Below, piece by piece: positions 46,609-55,939 of a stretch of 64,000 bases of DNA. How positions within the stretch are numbered: the stretch's first letter is position 1; every line of letters starts with the position of its first letter. The notes under the pieces were generated by a model, which was not told where the DNA came from, did not search any database, and saw nothing but the letters and a program-made list of their open reading frames with translations. Source of the stretch: an uncultured Pirellulaceae bacterium. GTDB lineage: Bacteria; Planctomycetota; Planctomycetia; Pirellulales; Pirellulaceae. A program made the position numbers and the translations under genes. The stretch spans positions 1-64,000 of the forward strand of contig CALDYR010000002.1 of assembly GCA_937944405.1 (NCBI GenBank), in the 5' to 3' direction.

Positions 46609-47640
46609 ATGCTGCTGATCTTTAGAAGTGTTGCCGTTTACAACATCGCGATTTGCTTGTTCCTGTTGCCAATAATTGAAAACCCTGTTCATGCTGGTGG
46701 ACCGGTGGTAACCTTCGACGTGCCTGCAATGTTGCCGGTGCGTGAATTGATTCCCGTCGGCGTTCCACCAGTTACCCACTGGAAAATTATCGAAGTCGTT
46801 CTTCCGGTGACCGCTGATATTCGCGCCGGCGATCGGGAAAATCTCTCCGAATTTCGTTTCGAGGTTTCATGGAACGCTCATTCGTTTCCCGTTGCCGACT
46901 ATGGTCCAAAGTCGCAAACCGTCAGCCACATCGATGGGAGCATCAACGTGGACACCTCGGAAGAATCCAGCGCCGGCATCGGGCTAAACGGCCGTAGTGC
47001 TCAACTTGAAATCGCCAGTCTAACGGGTGACGTGGATCTATTAAAACGTTCGACCGCCCGAAAAACGTACCAAGAGATTCCTCAGCATCGCCCGGTGATC
47101 GCCAGCGGCACCATCAATCGTGGCACTGGAACCTTTTTTCGATTCCACCAATCGCGCACCGAAACTTTAGAGGGCGGGCGCGAGATCGTCGTCGCGTTTC
47201 GCGTCAGCAGGGAATGGCAGGGCGGTGTCCTGAAAGTAGCGTGTCGCGCATTAGGACAGCGCAAGATTTTGGGCACCTTCCCCGATAAGATCGACGTCAG
47301 TAAATCATTTGTGATGCCGATATATTTAGAAGGCGATGTCAACGCGCAACAACGGGCAAAAAGTTTCGTCGTCGCCGCACAAGAGTTGCGCCGGCATTGG
47401 CATCATCGAACCCAATCTCAGTCCAACACAGAAACCGACAAACGCTTCGCGGGATTCGATGTCTTTGCACCAATCTTTCACAAGAACGATTGGATTGCCC
47501 AACAATGGGTCCACCATTTGATTCAATCAGGTGACGCGCACCTTACTGAGGTTCTCAAAAAACAACTTCCCGAAACGACCGTGCGTGTGGCAGATGAATT
47601 TATCGCGGCGAGAAAAAGTTTGCTGAAATTGAGCCGGTGA
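46609..47640 (+). CDS. Exported protein of unknown function
   Basis: 343 residues with a signal sequence (about 8-29, YNIAICLFLLPIIENPVHA-G). The mature part starts with a beta-rich half (PVTADIRAGDRENLSEFRFEVSW, with DTSEESSAGIGLNGRSAQLE) and ends in helices (VHHLIQSGDAHLTEVLKKQL, RVADEFIAARKSLLKLSR). No Cys, no recognised motif. The position, 203 bases after mtnC, gives no functional hint. Confidence 0.65.
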   Translation: MLLIFRSVAVYNIAICLFLLPIIENPVHAGGPVVTFDVPAMLPVRELIPVGVPPVTHWKIIEVVLPVTADIRAGDRENLSEFRFEVSWNAHSFPVADYGPKSQTVSHIDGSINVDTSEESSAGIGLNGRSAQLEIASLTGDVDLLKRSTARKTYQEIPQHRPVIASGTINRGTGTFFRFHQSRTETLEGGREIVVAFRVSREWQGGVLKVACRALGQRKILGTFPDKIDVSKSFVMPIYLEGDVNAQQRAKSFVVAAQELRRHWHHRTQSQSNTETDKRFAGFDVFAPIFHKNDWIAQQWVHHLIQSGDAHLTEVLKKQLPETTVRVADEFIAARKSLLKLSR

Positions 47641-47862
47641 CGGCGCCGGGAAGCCCCCAAGGGCAGAGGAACAAGTTGAAGGCGAGAAACAGGAAAGGAA
47701 AACTGCCGACCGCGCACGAGGCGAAAAATGAGTGGCCATAGAATTCTGATTTTAGCGCCGCTGGATTGACCGGAACTCAGACCAGTCGCGCGAAAACCGA
47801 AGCCGCGCGATCTCTACTATCCCGATGGATTTTCGTTTTATACTGACATCCTCAAGGGCGAA

Positions 47863-48162
47863 TCAGTTGTCGCTAAAATCTAGCGCTGCTCCAGTTTCTA
47901 CGCCCAACAAATTCCTCCCGTATTGCTCCCGGCAGCTATCGCAGAGGTCGAAGCTACGTTTTTCATAGGCCTGGTGGCTGATTTCTTCCTGTTCATCAGA
48001 ATCAAGTTCATCAAGTACTTCGGTGAGATGTTCAAGATGTTCATTTTCGACGATCGTTTCATCGGTTCCGAAAGCAGCCTGAACTTCGATCGAAACGACA
48101 AACCGAATTTCATTTGTCGCGTCGATCGTTTTTTTGCATCGGTCGCAAGTGAAAGTGATCAT
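47863..48162 (-). CDS. Small acidic protein with two CxxC pairs
   Basis: 99 residues. ITFTCDRCKKTIDATNEIRFVV at the start and FDLCDSCREQYGRNLLG near the end together give a probable zinc ribbon formed by two CxxC pairs about 60 residues apart. Between them lies an acidic helix (ENEHLEHLTEVLDELDSDEQEE). No signal peptide. No named family is recognised; similar architecture appears in small bacterial zinc-binding proteins. It stands alone. Confidence 0.7.
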   Translation of the reverse strand: MITFTCDRCKKTIDATNEIRFVVSIEVQAAFGTDETIVENEHLEHLTEVLDELDSDEQEEISHQAYEKRSFDLCDSCREQYGRNLLGVETGAALDFSDN

Positions 48163-48457
48163 GCATCCATCCCAAAAGGCAACTCCGGAAAATCCATTAC
48201 GTCATCCTAACGCCGCAGCGGTGGCCCATGCAAGAAAATTCTCAGCCGGCCATCACCGATTTTCGTTTTGCGTCCTGCGTGAACTAGCCATTGAAATCCA
48301 TTATTTATGCGGAATTTCCATAGGTGTTTCCCTCGACAGGCAAGAAGAAAGGGGAAAATCCTTCGCTCACACAGACCGTCCGAAAACTCCATGGGAACAT
48401 GTTCGGGCGCCACAGCCATAACTCGCAGGCAGACATGATTTTCGGAATGACCAAGCG

Positions 48458-49711
48458 TCAATTGGCCGTTTCGAGTTCACCCGCTTTCGCTTTTTCAATC
48501 CACGGGTCCATGTCCTCAAAAATTTTCCCGGGCGCACCTTCGTAGACTCGGCCGATCAACAAATCAGTCAGGTTGCCGACGTGATCTGGATGCGCTTTGA
48601 TGAAGTCTGCGATGCTGAATTCTTTGGTGTAGTAGGCGCGAACCAATTTTCGAATCAAGGTGACTCCGCTTTCGAATTCGCGTTCCCACTTTCCTAACTG
48701 TTTTGCAGAAACATCGTTCTTACTCAGTCCCTCGGCAACCGCTTCACCGGCCATCACCCCCGATTTCAGCGCCAAAAACACTCCCGATGAGTAGATCGGG
48801 TCGATGAACCCTCCCGCATCGCCAACCAATACCCATCCGTCCCCAGCCTTGGTCGTTGTGCGATAGGAAAATTCTTTGGCGATCTGCAAGCGTCCCACTT
48901 GCGTCGCATCGGCCAACCGTCTTTGGATGCCTTTACAATTTTTAATCTCCGCTTCGTAGGTACTCTGCGGCGAACCGCCACGTTTCAACAGGAATTCGTT
49001 GTCGCCGACCAAACCGACGCTGACCGTACCGTCATACAACGGAATGTACCAGAACCAAGCGTCCTTAGATTCGGTTTGCAAGATGCAGGTAACTTCTGGG
49101 TTACCGCCGCCGGCCCGTTTGGCGCCTTGGTGGTATCCCCAGATCGCGGCTTTCTTCAGATCGGGATACACTTCCTTGATGCCTAACCGATTCGCGATCA
49201 TCGCCGATTGGCCTGAGGCGTCGATAATGACCTTCCCCATGATGTCTTGAGTTTTACCTTCGGCGGTCTGAATTTCGACCTTATGCTGGCCTTTTTTGCG
49301 GATATCGATGTCTAAGACGCGCGTTTGATCGATACACGTGGCGCCTCGGTTGTAAGCAGTGTCATATAGTAATTTGTCAAACTGATCACGCTTCACATGC
49401 CAGCTTTCTTTACTGGGGCGATCCTCATGATCGGCGAAAATGAAGGGCTTGGATTCTTTGTCGGTGCTGCTGACGAATTGAACACCATGTTTGCGAGTGA
49501 ACCCAACACGATCCATTTCATGAACGATCCCCAAACGTTCTAAGATCCAATAGGCCTCTGGCATTAGCGATTCGCCGACGTGTTCGCGCGGGACGGCATC
49601 GCGTTCGATTAGTAAAACCGAATGACCCTGTTCAGCCACGATGGCGGCCGCCGTGGAACCGCCGGGTCCGCCTCCGATAACAATACAGTCATAACTACGA
49701 TTGGCGATCAT
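48458..49711 (-). CDS. FAD-dependent oxidoreductase, halogenase-like
   Basis: 417 residues from the ATG at 49711, with AAGGA 7 bases before it (an in-frame TTG at 49732 would add 7). CIVIGGGPGGSTAAAIVAEQG is the FAD-binding GxGxxG. HVGESLMPEAYWILERLG and GFTRKHGVQF (with a Lys where halogenases keep the catalytic one) follow. The WxWxIP signature of flavin-dependent halogenases is seen as WFWYIP at about 219-224. VGDAGGFIDPIYSSGVFLALKSG is the second flavin segment. The family also includes geranylgeranyl-reductase-like enzymes, so halogenation is a hypothesis. No biosynthetic neighbours or flavin reductase are seen. Confidence 0.85.
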   Translation of the reverse strand: MIANRSYDCIVIGGGPGGSTAAAIVAEQGHSVLLIERDAVPREHVGESLMPEAYWILERLGIVHEMDRVGFTRKHGVQFVSSTDKESKPFIFADHEDRPSKESWHVKRDQFDKLLYDTAYNRGATCIDQTRVLDIDIRKKGQHKVEIQTAEGKTQDIMGKVIIDASGQSAMIANRLGIKEVYPDLKKAAIWGYHQGAKRAGGGNPEVTCILQTESKDAWFWYIPLYDGTVSVGLVGDNEFLLKRGGSPQSTYEAEIKNCKGIQRRLADATQVGRLQIAKEFSYRTTTKAGDGWVLVGDAGGFIDPIYSSGVFLALKSGVMAGEAVAEGLSKNDVSAKQLGKWEREFESGVTLIRKLVRAYYTKEFSIADFIKAHPDHVGNLTDLLIGRVYEGAPGKIFEDMDPWIEKAKAGELETAN

Positions 49712-50079
49712 GGAAGCGTCCTTGGCAGTCAAGCCGATAGGGTAGATAAATTATGGTGCCGAATAAAAACGGGCAGATTCACATAGTGCCGCGGGGCCGG
49801 TACCGACAGGAGAACCGGGAACGGTCATCCACCGATAACAAAAAGGCGGACGCCACCGGTAGTATTTCCCTGCATTTTAACGCAAAAGGTAGCAAAACGG
49901 ACTGCTGATTTTCAAACGCAGTTCAATATGTCGCAGAAAGAGCGACAACTTTGAAGGTCGCTGGCGTTAACCGCGATTTTTGCCAAAATGAATCCTCGCG
50001 GTTCTGCAATCTCTGAATCGTTTCGCTTTCAGATTTGCATCAGCGGCCAGTTCGTTCATCTAACCCAATCGATTTAAAA
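49712..50079. other. Divergent intergenic stretch
   Basis: Promoters for the halogenase-like gene (minus) and the M28 peptidase gene (plus) should lie here. No gene or notable repeat is seen. Confidence 0.4.
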
Positions 50080-53067
50080 ATGTTGCTACGACGACTCTTT
50101 CAAATAACCTGCGCCGTGTTCTGGGCATTGACGTGTTGCCTCTCATTCACTCACGCGCAGCCAGCCCAAACACCAGATGCTGATGCCGAAAGCCGGTTTC
50201 TGTCCAACACGCGGCAGATCACCTTCGAAGGCCTGCGGGCAGGCGAAGGGTACTTTGGATCGGGGGCTCAGGGCAGCACCAAAATGGTTTTTCAAAGTGA
50301 GCGGCGGGCAGACAACCCATTCTTTCAAATTTACACCCTCGATTTTGAAACCGGCGACACGTCACGGATTTCGCCCGGTCACGGGAAAACCACCTGTGCG
50401 TGGCTGCACCCCGATGGAAATCGCGTGCTCTACGCATCGACTCAGTTTGATCCTGAAGCACGACAAAAACAAATCGACGAACTCGCGTTTCGCGAATCGG
50501 GACAAACACGCCGATACGCTTGGGACTATGATCCGGCGTACGAATTGGTGGCCTACGACCAAACTTCCAAGACCTACCAGCGGCTTACCGAAGCCAAGGG
50601 CTATGACGCCGAAGCGTCCTATTCCCCCAATGGGAAACTGATCGCGTTCGCGTCCAACCGCGCCGCCTATACCACGACGCTTTCTGAAGCCGATCAAAAA
50701 CTATTTGAAACCGACCCTTCGTCCATGATGGATCTGTATGTAATGAACGCCGACGGTAGCGACATACGGCAGCTGACCGACGAACCCGGCTACGATGGCG
50801 GTCCGTTTTTCTCCCCCGACGGGCAACGGATTTGCTGGCGCCGGTTTTCCAAAGACGGACTGTTGGCTGAAATCTATACGATGAACATTGACGGAACCGA
50901 TCCCCAACAACTGACCAAGATGAACGTAATGAGCTGGGCTCCGTTTTATCATCCCAGCGGGGATTATTTGGTGTTCACCACCAACAAACATGGCTTCAGC
51001 AATTTCGAATTGTATATCGTCGCCGCCAACCCCAACGCGGTTTCCGCACCGGTCCGCATCACAACAACCGAGGGGTTTGACGGGCTGGCCAGTTTTACGC
51101 CGGACGGAAAAAAACTGACTTGGACGTCAAACCGCAATGCCCAAAAACAGTCTCAGATCTTTTTAGCCGACTGGAATCACGAACTGGCCAAACAAGCCTT
51201 GCGCATCCAAACCGCAGCAGCCGGACAAACCGAAGCATCCGACCAAGCCACCACTCAGGGAGTCGCTGCGGCGCAGATGGGCAGCAGCGACTTCGAAGCC
51301 GCCGATATCGCACGGCACGTTGACTACCTGTGCCGCCAAGAGCTTGGCGGTCGCATGACCGGAAGCCCTGGCGAACGCCAAGCAACCGCTTACGTGGCGG
51401 CGTACCTCAGCCATCTCGGGTGCCAACCTTTGGCCGGCGAAAACTACTTTCAACCTTTTGACTTCCCCCAAGGCGCCAAACTTCTTCCTGGAAACGCGTT
51501 GGCCTGGGAAATCGGATCGGCGACACCACAAACCGTCGCGGCTGAAGATTTTCGCCCATTGACATTCTCCGCCAACACCACCGTCGACAACGCGCAGGTT
51601 GTTTTTGCGGGCTACGGAATCGTTGCACCCAAAACCGACAAATTCGATGAATACGATTCTTATGTACATTTAGACGTCAAAGACAAATGGGCTTTGGTGT
51701 TCCGTTTCGTGCCAGAAGATGTTGCGCCCCAACTGCGGCAGCATCTCAAGTTCTACTCGGGTTTACGAAAGAAACTTTTTCATGCTCGACAAAATGGAGC
51801 AATCGGGTTGATCGTGGTCAGCGGTCCGACATCCCAAGTACGCAACCAATTGGTACCCCTGCGAAATGATTTTGCCCCCTCAGGGGCCAGCATTGCCGCG
51901 ATCAGTGTCAAAGACAATGTCGTGCAACAGTGGTTAGCAGCCAATGGGAAGCAATTAGAAGATTTACAAAAGCGGTTCGATAACGGAGAACCCGCGATGG
52001 GCTTCGACCTCAAAGGGGTCAAGGTTTCGGCTAACGTCGCGGTCAAACAGACCACCGGTCGCGGTCGCAACGTCGTCGCGCGCCTGCAATTGGGCAACAC
52101 GCCATCGGCCGAAGTCATCGTTGTGGGCGCTCACATCGACCACTTGGGCAAAGGATCTGCATCCTCTTTAGCCACCGAAAACCAACAAGGAAAAATTCAC
52201 GTCGGTGCCGACGATAACGCGTCTGGCGTGGCTGCGATGCTGGAAATCGCCGAATACCTATCGCATCTCAAATCGATTGGAAAAACCGACACGTTTAAGC
52301 GCGATATCGTTTTCGCGGCATGGTCGGGAGAAGAACTGGGGCTGCACGGTTCGAAGCATTTCACCGATACGTTGCTCAAGGCAAACGAAACCTCAAAACC
52401 GCAGCCGTCTCTCAACGTCGCCGCGGCGTTGAACATGGACATGGTGGGGCGCCTGGAAGACAAGCTGATCTTGCAAGGCATCGGCAGCAGCCCAACCTGG
52501 GCTCCGATCATTGAACGTAAAAACATCGTCGTGGGATTACCGCTGACGTTGTCCGACGACACCGATCTGCCGACCGACGCAACCTCTTTTTACCAATCAG
52601 GGGTTCCAATCCTGTCGGCGTTCACGGGATCTCATACGGACTATCACACCCCTCAAGATACGCCTGAGAAACTGAACTATCCCGATGCGGCCCGAATTGC
52701 CAAACTGATGGGGCTGGTGACCGCAGAAATATCCAAAGCCGACACCAAACCAGAATACCTCCGCCAAGCGTCCAAACCCAAAAAATCCGTACGTGGTGGA
52801 GTACGTGCCTACTTGGGTACGATCCCAAGTTACGGCGATGACGTGGTGGGCGTGAAATTATCTGGAACCACTGCAGGGGCCCCAGCCGATGTTGCGGGGG
52901 TGAAAGGAGGCGACATTATTGTGGAACTGGCGGGACAAAATATTGAAAACATCTACGACTACACAACTGCGATCGACGGATTAAAAATCGGTCAAGAAAC
53001 TACGATTACTGTGACCCGGGGGCAACAGCGTTTAGAAATGAAGATCACCCCAAAATCGCGTCAATAA
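50080..53067 (+). CDS. Exported TolB-propeller / M28 aminopeptidase / PDZ fusion
   Basis: 995 residues from the ATG at 50080, which begins a signal peptide (LFQITCAVFWALTCCLSFTHAQ). Residues about 40-380 form a TolB-like WD40 beta-propeller (DLYVMNADGSDIRQLTDEPG, EIYTMNIDGTDPQQLTK). A PA-like insert follows, and then the M28 domain with zinc ligands in VVGAHIDHLGKG, GADDNASGVAAM, WSGEELGLHGSKHF, ALNMDMVGRLED and FTGSHTDYHTPQD. The final 90 residues are a PDZ domain (GAPADVAGVKGGDIIVELAG). It should cleave peptides in the periplasm or outside. A longer TTG start at 50035 is unlikely. Confidence 0.92.
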   Translation: MLLRRLFQITCAVFWALTCCLSFTHAQPAQTPDADAESRFLSNTRQITFEGLRAGEGYFGSGAQGSTKMVFQSERRADNPFFQIYTLDFETGDTSRISPGHGKTTCAWLHPDGNRVLYASTQFDPEARQKQIDELAFRESGQTRRYAWDYDPAYELVAYDQTSKTYQRLTEAKGYDAEASYSPNGKLIAFASNRAAYTTTLSEADQKLFETDPSSMMDLYVMNADGSDIRQLTDEPGYDGGPFFSPDGQRICWRRFSKDGLLAEIYTMNIDGTDPQQLTKMNVMSWAPFYHPSGDYLVFTTNKHGFSNFELYIVAANPNAVSAPVRITTTEGFDGLASFTPDGKKLTWTSNRNAQKQSQIFLADWNHELAKQALRIQTAAAGQTEASDQATTQGVAAAQMGSSDFEAADIARHVDYLCRQELGGRMTGSPGERQATAYVAAYLSHLGCQPLAGENYFQPFDFPQGAKLLPGNALAWEIGSATPQTVAAEDFRPLTFSANTTVDNAQVVFAGYGIVAPKTDKFDEYDSYVHLDVKDKWALVFRFVPEDVAPQLRQHLKFYSGLRKKLFHARQNGAIGLIVVSGPTSQVRNQLVPLRNDFAPSGASIAAISVKDNVVQQWLAANGKQLEDLQKRFDNGEPAMGFDLKGVKVSANVAVKQTTGRGRNVVARLQLGNTPSAEVIVVGAHIDHLGKGSASSLATENQQGKIHVGADDNASGVAAMLEIAEYLSHLKSIGKTDTFKRDIVFAAWSGEELGLHGSKHFTDTLLKANETSKPQPSLNVAAALNMDMVGRLEDKLILQGIGSSPTWAPIIERKNIVVGLPLTLSDDTDLPTDATSFYQSGVPILSAFTGSHTDYHTPQDTPEKLNYPDAARIAKLMGLVTAEISKADTKPEYLRQASKPKKSVRGGVRAYLGTIPSYGDDVVGVKLSGTTAGAPADVAGVKGGDIIVELAGQNIENIYDYTTAIDGLKIGQETTITVTRGQQRLEMKITPKSRQ

Positions 53068-53159
53068 AGGCAGAACAAGGAACGTCGGCGCTAAATTTTA
53101 AATTCAGCGCCGACGATAAACTACCTACGATAAATATATCTCGCTTCCTTCACACTTGC

Positions 53160-54935
53160 ATGGATCGTGCGAAACCTATGGTTGATGAACACTCTGATTC
53201 CGATGATGCCGTCGCAAATTCACCCTTAAAGGAAGAAGCGCGGCTTGCTGAAGCACGAAGTGCTGAAACGCATTCGGAAGCTCCGGGACAGTCCCCCCCG
53301 GGTGAGTCGACGCCCCGCTCCGATGAGCCGACCGCATTGGCACCGCAACCGGTTGCGCGGTATTTTTCGTTTATATTTTTGCTGGGGGTGATCGGCCTTG
53401 TGGGGATGATCTTCTACTGGGTGATGGCGCGGTTTTTGATTCCATTGTTTTTGGCGGCGTTGTTGGTTGTGATTTTTCGGCCGCTGCATCGCTGGATGCT
53501 GGAAAAAACCAAAGGGCGTCAAGCCATCGCTGCGATGTTGACGACGCTCTCGGTTCTGTTGGCTGTATTGGTGCCCATCGGGCTGTTGATTGTGATGGCC
53601 GCTGCCGAAGGCCGCGATGTGCTCAAACAATTCAATTCTGCAAAAATCCTCAGCGACATCCAAGACGCTCGCACAAAACTGCAACTCGACCTGCCTAACG
53701 CGCATCAGATACGCAATATCGATGCGCGTTTTTTAACGCTACAAACCACTGCAATCGCCGATCGCAGCGACCTTGAATCGCAGAGTTCCAATTTATTTGA
53801 AATCGTCCGCGCCTCCGATAAAATCGCCGAAACACAGCATTACCAAGAACCGGAACCTGCGGATCCAACCCATGAAGAAGCGGTCCTTTCAAAAACCGTC
53901 GAACGAAAATGGCAATGTTTCTATGCCAATCTGATTGAAACCAAAGAAATCCAAAAGCTTCTTTTGTCGAAAACGAATATCCGCGACGACACCAGCGCCC
54001 CCCCTCTCCGGAAAGACAAAAATTCTGAAGGCGTCGAAGGCGATCAAGACACTCCAAGCGATCCGATTGAACAGTACAACTCGACCTTTCATGACTACCA
54101 AGAGATGATTCACGAAACGGCGCGTTCCTTTGATGCCTTCAAATATGATTTGTTGGGTGGACGGACTCGGGCCTTTGCGATCGAATTTCTCAACCCGACC
54201 GATGAAAAACTGCAAAGCTATGCGACCATCGGCGGTCAGTTTCTTAAGGATCAAGTCGTACGGTTCGGTGGTTTTGCCGGTTCGGTTTTGGGGAGTTTGT
54301 TTCTCGGCAGCGCGATCATGGTGATCAGCCTGTACTTCTTTTTGCTCGACGGTCCAGCGATGCTGGAGTCCTTCAAAGGCCTATCGCCGTTGGACGACGC
54401 ACATGAAGTGGCACTGGTTGAAGAATTTGCCAACGTCAGCCGCGCAGTCGTTGTCGCAACGCTTTTATCGGCGTTGGTACAAGGTATTTTGGCCGGCATT
54501 GGATTTTATTTCGCCAGTTTAGATTCGATTTTTCTGTTGACCCTGCTTTCAGCGGTGCTGGCGATGGTTCCCTTTGTTGGGGCGGCGGCGGTGTGGGTTC
54601 CTTGTTCCCTATACCTTTACTTTTTCGATAACGATCTGACCGCTGCGATCGCACTGGCAGTCTACGGAGTTGCAGTGATCTCGATGGCAGACAACTTTAT
54701 TAAACCTTATGTCCTGCACGGGACTTCCAACCTCCATCCTCTGCTGGCGCTGTTGAGCGTGATTGGCGGAGTGACAGCATTGGGACCAATCGGCATTCTG
54801 ATCGGCCCTATGGTCGTGGTGTTCTTGCAGACGTTGTTGAAAATACTACAACGTGAACTTTCGATCATGGACGGCGAAGCAACGGCCCTCCCTATACCAT
54901 CGTCCAGCCTTCGTTTTGAAAACTCAATACGCTGA
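53160..54935 (+). CDS. AI-2E / PerM-family permease with large soluble insert
   Basis: 591 residues. A 60-residue disordered head precedes two helices (YFSFIFLLGVIGLVGMIFYWV, FLIPLFLAALLVVIFRPLHRW) and a third at about 120-145. A roughly 200-residue hydrophilic segment (about 150-355) is larger than in typical AI-2E transporters. The C-terminal helices include the family's conserved VPFVGAAAVWVPCSLYL, DNFIKPYVLHGTSNLHPLLALLSVIGGV and LGPIGILIGPMVVVF. Members move autoinducer-2 or act as Na+/H+ antiporters; the substrate here is unknown. It follows the M28 gene by 92 bases. Confidence 0.88.
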   Translation: MDRAKPMVDEHSDSDDAVANSPLKEEARLAEARSAETHSEAPGQSPPGESTPRSDEPTALAPQPVARYFSFIFLLGVIGLVGMIFYWVMARFLIPLFLAALLVVIFRPLHRWMLEKTKGRQAIAAMLTTLSVLLAVLVPIGLLIVMAAAEGRDVLKQFNSAKILSDIQDARTKLQLDLPNAHQIRNIDARFLTLQTTAIADRSDLESQSSNLFEIVRASDKIAETQHYQEPEPADPTHEEAVLSKTVERKWQCFYANLIETKEIQKLLLSKTNIRDDTSAPPLRKDKNSEGVEGDQDTPSDPIEQYNSTFHDYQEMIHETARSFDAFKYDLLGGRTRAFAIEFLNPTDEKLQSYATIGGQFLKDQVVRFGGFAGSVLGSLFLGSAIMVISLYFFLLDGPAMLESFKGLSPLDDAHEVALVEEFANVSRAVVVATLLSALVQGILAGIGFYFASLDSIFLLTLLSAVLAMVPFVGAAAVWVPCSLYLYFFDNDLTAAIALAVYGVAVISMADNFIKPYVLHGTSNLHPLLALLSVIGGVTALGPIGILIGPMVVVFLQTLLKILQRELSIMDGEATALPIPSSSLRFENSIR

Positions 54936-55463
54936 CAAACAGGGGAGCGCAGGAGAATTTTCTGCTTGATTTCATGACCTCTGGAGACTCACGGTCCACC
55001 AGCTTGGGCTGGGAACTTCAGATTTGAATTCCCCTTAACGCTTTCGATTTTCGTTCGGCGTGATGGCGACGTTTAATGGTCGCGCGTTCAGTAGCCGGGA
55101 CGGCGACTGGACAATGTCCAGCCGCCGTCCTCAGTTGATGCTAGCCGATCCTAACCCCTTGCCAATTCTAAAAACGCCCCCAAGAAAATAACAAAACCGC
55201 AACAAGCACTGTGCGGTGGAGAACGTTCTTTGCAATTTTTTTTGGGGGGATTCCTTAGGCAATTCCTTAGGTACAGGCAGCGGTTTTCACATGAAAAGAC
55301 GGGCTAACGTTGTTGTAAAGGTCGGGATGTTTTCGTAATTCGGCAATCTCACTTGCCGAAAATTGGTTTGGCGAGTATCAACACTAAAATTTTATTGCAT
55401 CTCGGAAAAGCTACGATAAATTGAAGGGATGTGATCGTAGCAAGTATTATTAGCGAGGATAGG
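54936..55463. other. 0.5-kb intergenic stretch with a long hairpin
   Basis: No gene is seen. The main feature is the 33-base inverted repeat at 55096-55128, described separately. The rest is plain, with one T-rich patch (about 55230-55250). Confidence 0.5.
55096..55128. repeat. Long hairpin without T tract
   Basis: GGACGGCG-A-CTGGAC (55096-55110), a 3-nt loop AAT, then GTCCAG-C-CGCCGTCC (55114-55128): 14 paired bases on each side with a single internal mismatch. There is no T run on either side, so a rho-independent terminator is unlikely. Confidence 0.75.
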
Positions 55464-55814
55464 ATGAACACTTCAATACCGCCGATTCCTGAAAGCCAGA
55501 AAAGTCAAAAAGATGACTTTGGCCTAGTGATTCTTCGCTGGGAAAGCCTTCGTGTTTTTTTTAATCTGTTCTTGGTGCTTGTTTGCCTTGTCTTTACAGC
55601 GGCAGTAGTACCCTCCAATTTCTCAGACCCCGAGTTTTGGATTTTTCTGTTCTTGGGGGCCGTGCTGACAAACTTACTTTTCCTCGTTGGCCCCGCACTT
55701 GATGGGTATTTGACTTGGTACGGTGTTTGGACAGCACCTCTTGCGATCCTGATGTTTGCCGCCGGGACAGTGCTCACCACGTATCTTGCGGTTAGCTGGA
55801 TTGGCCGGTATTAG
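55464..55814 (+). CDS. Small membrane protein of unknown function
   Basis: 116 residues from the ATG at 55464, with GAGGATAGG before it. Three hydrophobic segments: VFFNLFLVLVCLVFTAAVV, FWIFLFLGAVLTNLLFLVGPAL and WTAPLAILMFAAGTVLTTYLAVSWI. The N-terminal 30 residues are hydrophilic (PESQKSQKDDFG). No family is recognised. A 5' extension to 55431 is open but less likely. Confidence 0.6.
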   Translation: MNTSIPPIPESQKSQKDDFGLVILRWESLRVFFNLFLVLVCLVFTAAVVPSNFSDPEFWIFLFLGAVLTNLLFLVGPALDGYLTWYGVWTAPLAILMFAAGTVLTTYLAVSWIGRY

Positions 55815-55939
55815 GGCCGCGATGCAGCCAACAAAACAAGTTGGGCAATTTGGGCCGCCGACGAGCGTTCTCTGGCTGCAAGATCAAGGCTATGCCATTA
55901 TTCGTGCTGCCTCTTCCACCATTTTTCTTTGGAGTGATT

